The translations under genes were made by a program, and so were the position numbers. This document shows positions 6,240 through 7,917 of a stretch of 7,917 nucleotides of DNA, piece by piece (the stretch's first letter is position 1; each line of letters opens with the position of its first letter). This DNA is from Clostridia bacterium (lineage in GTDB: Bacteria; Bacillota; Clostridia; Oscillospirales; Acutalibacteraceae), in contig JAFRZS010000085.1 in assembly GCA_017442445.1 (NCBI GenBank), forward strand, positions 1-7,917, in the 5' to 3' direction. The notes below the pieces were generated by a model. The model was not told the DNA's origin. It saw only the letters and a program-made list of their open reading frames with translations, and did no database searches.

Positions 6240-7394
6240 AAAAATATTAAAAAACTTATAGCTTTGACAGCAACAATATGCATATTGGTTTCGGCACTCA
6301 GCACAGCAGCTTTCGCATTCGGCGGAACAGCAGTAGGTAACGAAAAGATGGATATTGCAATTGTTACAGACAAAACATCTGTACATGCAGGTGATGTAGT
6401 TAAAGTTTCAATCAATATTTCAAATAACTACAATGCGGCAAATATGAGATGGCCGGTCCTTTTTGACAATTCAGTATTTGAACTTGGCACAGAGGCAGAA
6501 ACTGATTTTACAGCAGCATCAGTTTTAACACCCGGTACATCAGGTATCAATACGGACATTGATACACAAACAGCTATCGGTGCAGGAGTAACATCCTCAT
6601 CATTCAAAGTAGAAGATTACAATGCAGTTCTTATTCAGTGGGTTGCAGGTTCCTCTGCAGAAAACGGCACACAGACAATGAATTGCTTTAACAGTTCAGC
6701 AAGTGTTACATGCTTTACATTCAATCTTAAAGTTAAAGCAGACCTTGAAGGACCGACAGCTATTGACGGAAGAATTTTCATTCCGTCAGAAGCAACAACA
6801 TTCTATTATATGGCTATGAACAGCAAGACAGATGCTACAACAATCTATACAATGGATAAGGAAACATGCCTTATGACATTTGACGATGCAGTAGTTACTG
6901 TTAAGTTCTTAAATCCTGAAATCGTTTTGTTAAACGAATCAGTTGTACTTGACTATGACAACAATGCTATTTACGGTCTTGCAGAAGGCTTATCTTCTAT
7001 CGAAGACTATGTAACAGTAACAGACGGTTATGTTGAGTACACACGTTTTGCAACAGATAACACAGTAGCTCCCTTTGAAGGCGTTGTAGGTACAGGTACT
7101 TATGTAACTTTCATGGGTAATGACGGAACAAACCTTGGCGAGTTCTTTGTAGTTATCTTCGGCGATTACAATGGTGACGGTTTAGTTGACTTAGAAGACG
7201 ATACATATTTCGCTTCAATCGCTAACTATGAAATCATGGACTATTTTGAGTCCCAGTATTTATTCTTAGCTTGTGACGTAAATGGTGACGGTTCTGTTGA
7301 TACAATGGACGCAACAGACGTATCATCAGTTGCAAACTATGATGCATATGTTGATCAGACTTTAGCTGAAAACAGAGTGGTAAGTTACAGCTGA
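6237..7394 (+). CDS. Secreted protein with N-terminal cohesin-like/Ig-like domain and C-terminal dockerin-like tail
   Basis: This 385-residue protein starts at TTG and has a signal peptide over residues 1-27 ending AFA. Residues about 35-225 form a beta-rich domain. Its opening pattern (AGDVVKVSINIS, then a P..F motif in a hydrophobic strand) resembles the start of cohesin folds, although an unrelated Ig-like or carbohydrate-binding fold is not excluded. Residues 227-309 are a beta module shared with the C-terminus of the 1945 gene (YGLAEGL, VEYT, GTGT, FGDYNGDG boundary). The dockerin-like tail has calcium loops at 310-321 (DYNGDGLVDLED) and 347-358 (DVNGDGSVDTMD), each with Asp/Asn at positions 1, 3, 5, 9 and 12, and a VDQT ending. 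The N-terminal domain is related to the start of the next gene at 7501. It lies 83 nt after the upstream gene, consistent with co-transcription. Extracellular; a binding or assembly role is inferred, not shown. Confidence 0.92.
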   Translation: MKNIKKLIALTATICILVSALSTAAFAFGGTAVGNEKMDIAIVTDKTSVHAGDVVKVSINISNNYNAANMRWPVLFDNSVFELGTEAETDFTAASVLTPGTSGINTDIDTQTAIGAGVTSSSFKVEDYNAVLIQWVAGSSAENGTQTMNCFNSSASVTCFTFNLKVKADLEGPTAIDGRIFIPSEATTFYYMAMNSKTDATTIYTMDKETCLMTFDDAVVTVKFLNPEIVLLNESVVLDYDNNAIYGLAEGLSSIEDYVTVTDGYVEYTRFATDNTVAPFEGVVGTGTYVTFMGNDGTNLGEFFVVIFGDYNGDGLVDLEDDTYFASIANYEIMDYFESQYLFLACDVNGDGSVDTMDATDVSSVANYDAYVDQTLAENRVVSYS

Positions 7395-7421
7395 TAAAAC
7401 ATATAAATTGTTTTTCTGGTC

Positions 7422-7465
7422 TTTACATTACGGTATTTAATGTGAGACGGGTATCGTAGTGTAAA
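7422..7465 (+). other. Intercistronic hairpin before the third gene of the operon
   Basis: TTTACATTACG (7422-7432) pairs with CGTAGTGTAAA (7455-7465) over 11 bp with one G-U pair. Wobble-rich pairs extend the stem to about 15 bp, with a 14-nt loop at 7437-7450. The sequence after it is A-rich rather than T-rich, so it is not a normal intrinsic terminator. It may be an mRNA processing or stability element. The loop and stem share no obvious sequence with the 6173-6203 hairpin. Confidence 0.5.
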
Positions 7466-7485
7466 TATAAAAAAGAAAATTTTAT

Positions 7486-7491
7486 AGGAGG
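7486..7491 (+). promoter_or_regulatory. Shine-Dalgarno of the third operon gene
   Basis: AGGAGG lies 9 nt before ATG at 7501. This is a strong ribosome binding site and supports that start. Confidence 0.88.
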
Positions 7492-7500
7492 AAAAAAACA

Positions 7501-7917
7501 ATGTCTTTACTCAAGAAAACCCTTAGTGTTATCTTGGCAGCTATCATGGCTCTCAGCGTATTTTCAGTAGCAGTTTCTGCAGCATCTGATTTTACAGTTG
7601 ACGGCGAAGATCCGATTGCCACATTAACACTCGGCACAGAAACACTCACAGTAAACCCCGGCGATGAGATTGTTGTAACAGCTTATCTTACAACAAACTT
7701 CTACGCAGCATCCTACACAATTCCGTTCTGGTTCTCAAAGAACATTTTCAGTCCTGTAGGTGCAGCACTCAATGATAACAGCCCCTATGCAAATTATGCT
7801 AAGTTTGCATTCAACGCAAATCTTAACACAACACTCACAAAGAACCAGTTTGGTACAAAAACACTTGCATGGACAGCAAATCCGGTTCTTGCAGCTAATG
7901 GTTTAACAGTTGCAGAC
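7501..7917 (+). CDS. Secreted cohesin-like/Ig-like domain protein, N-terminal part; cut by right window edge
   Basis: The frame is open from ATG to the window end (139 codons, no stop). Residues 1-27 are a signal peptide (MSLLKKT, core LSVILAAIMALSVF, cleavage near VSA). The mature N-terminus has a beta pattern: PGDEIVVTAYL near residues 53-63, followed by an N.Y.A....P..F strand motif. These align with AGDVVKVSINIS and its following strand in the 385-residue protein just upstream, so the two are tandem paralogues. Cohesin domains have a similar opening, but the family assignment is tentative. It sits 106 nt after the upstream stop with its own strong ribosome site, probably in the same operon. 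The missing C-terminus may carry the same beta module and dockerin-like tail; this is inference. Confidence 0.88.
   Translation, partial: MSLLKKTLSVILAAIMALSVFSVAVSAASDFTVDGEDPIATLTLGTETLTVNPGDEIVVTAYLTTNFYAASYTIPFWFSKNIFSPVGAALNDNSPYANYAKFAFNANLNTTLTKNQFGTKTLAWTANPVLAANGLTVAD

Noticed and set aside
6143..6415. Minus-strand open frames over 6143-6415 and 6174-6386
   Set aside because: Antisense shadows of the signal-peptide region of the 6237 gene, with no ribosome sites.

Overview
The window looks like a chromosomal segment of a low-GC, Gram-positive anaerobe of the Clostridia, most likely an uncultured gut or rumen member of the Ruminococcus/Oscillospiraceae type. This is inferred from four things: GGAGG-type ribosome binding sites, Sec signal peptides on every gene, dockerin type I-like calcium-binding tails, and FIVAR-like helical repeats in very large secreted proteins. 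No housekeeping gene, tRNA, rRNA, CRISPR array or transposase is visible.

Layout. Positions 1-1311 hold the N-terminal 437 codons of a minus-strand secreted protein that runs off the left edge. Its promoter (TTGACA, 17 bp, TAAAAT), a tandem 9-bp repeat and its Shine-Dalgarno lie between 1312 and 1418. An AT-rich stretch without genes follows (1419-1690). A second promoter with identical hexamers and spacing then fires to the right at 1691-1719. It is followed by an unusually long leader (about 220 nt) that can fold into several stems and a possible pseudoknot. This leader precedes a 1402-residue secreted protein (1945-6153) that is a paralogue of the left gene. Downstream on the same strand are a 385-residue secreted protein (6237-7394, TTG start) and the first 139 codons of a third gene (7501 to the right edge). 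Intergenic gaps of 83 and 106 nt suggest one operon, and each gap holds a stable hairpin.

How the genes may work together. The two complete proteins end in the same module: a beta-rich domain, then a dockerin-like pair of 12-residue calcium loops. The two right-hand proteins begin with a shared cohesin-like/Ig-like beta domain. The cluster therefore reads as an extracellular scaffold or surface-assembly locus. It has a divergent pair of large helical proteins and a downstream family of cohesin-like proteins, at least one of which also carries a dockerin-like tail. No catalytic domain (glycoside hydrolase, peptidase) and no LPXTG sortase motif is visible, so substrate and partners are unknown.

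The most unusual elements are the structured leader RNA at about 1726-1905, the divergent paralogous pair under near-identical promoters, and the combination of cohesin-like and dockerin-like modules in one polypeptide.
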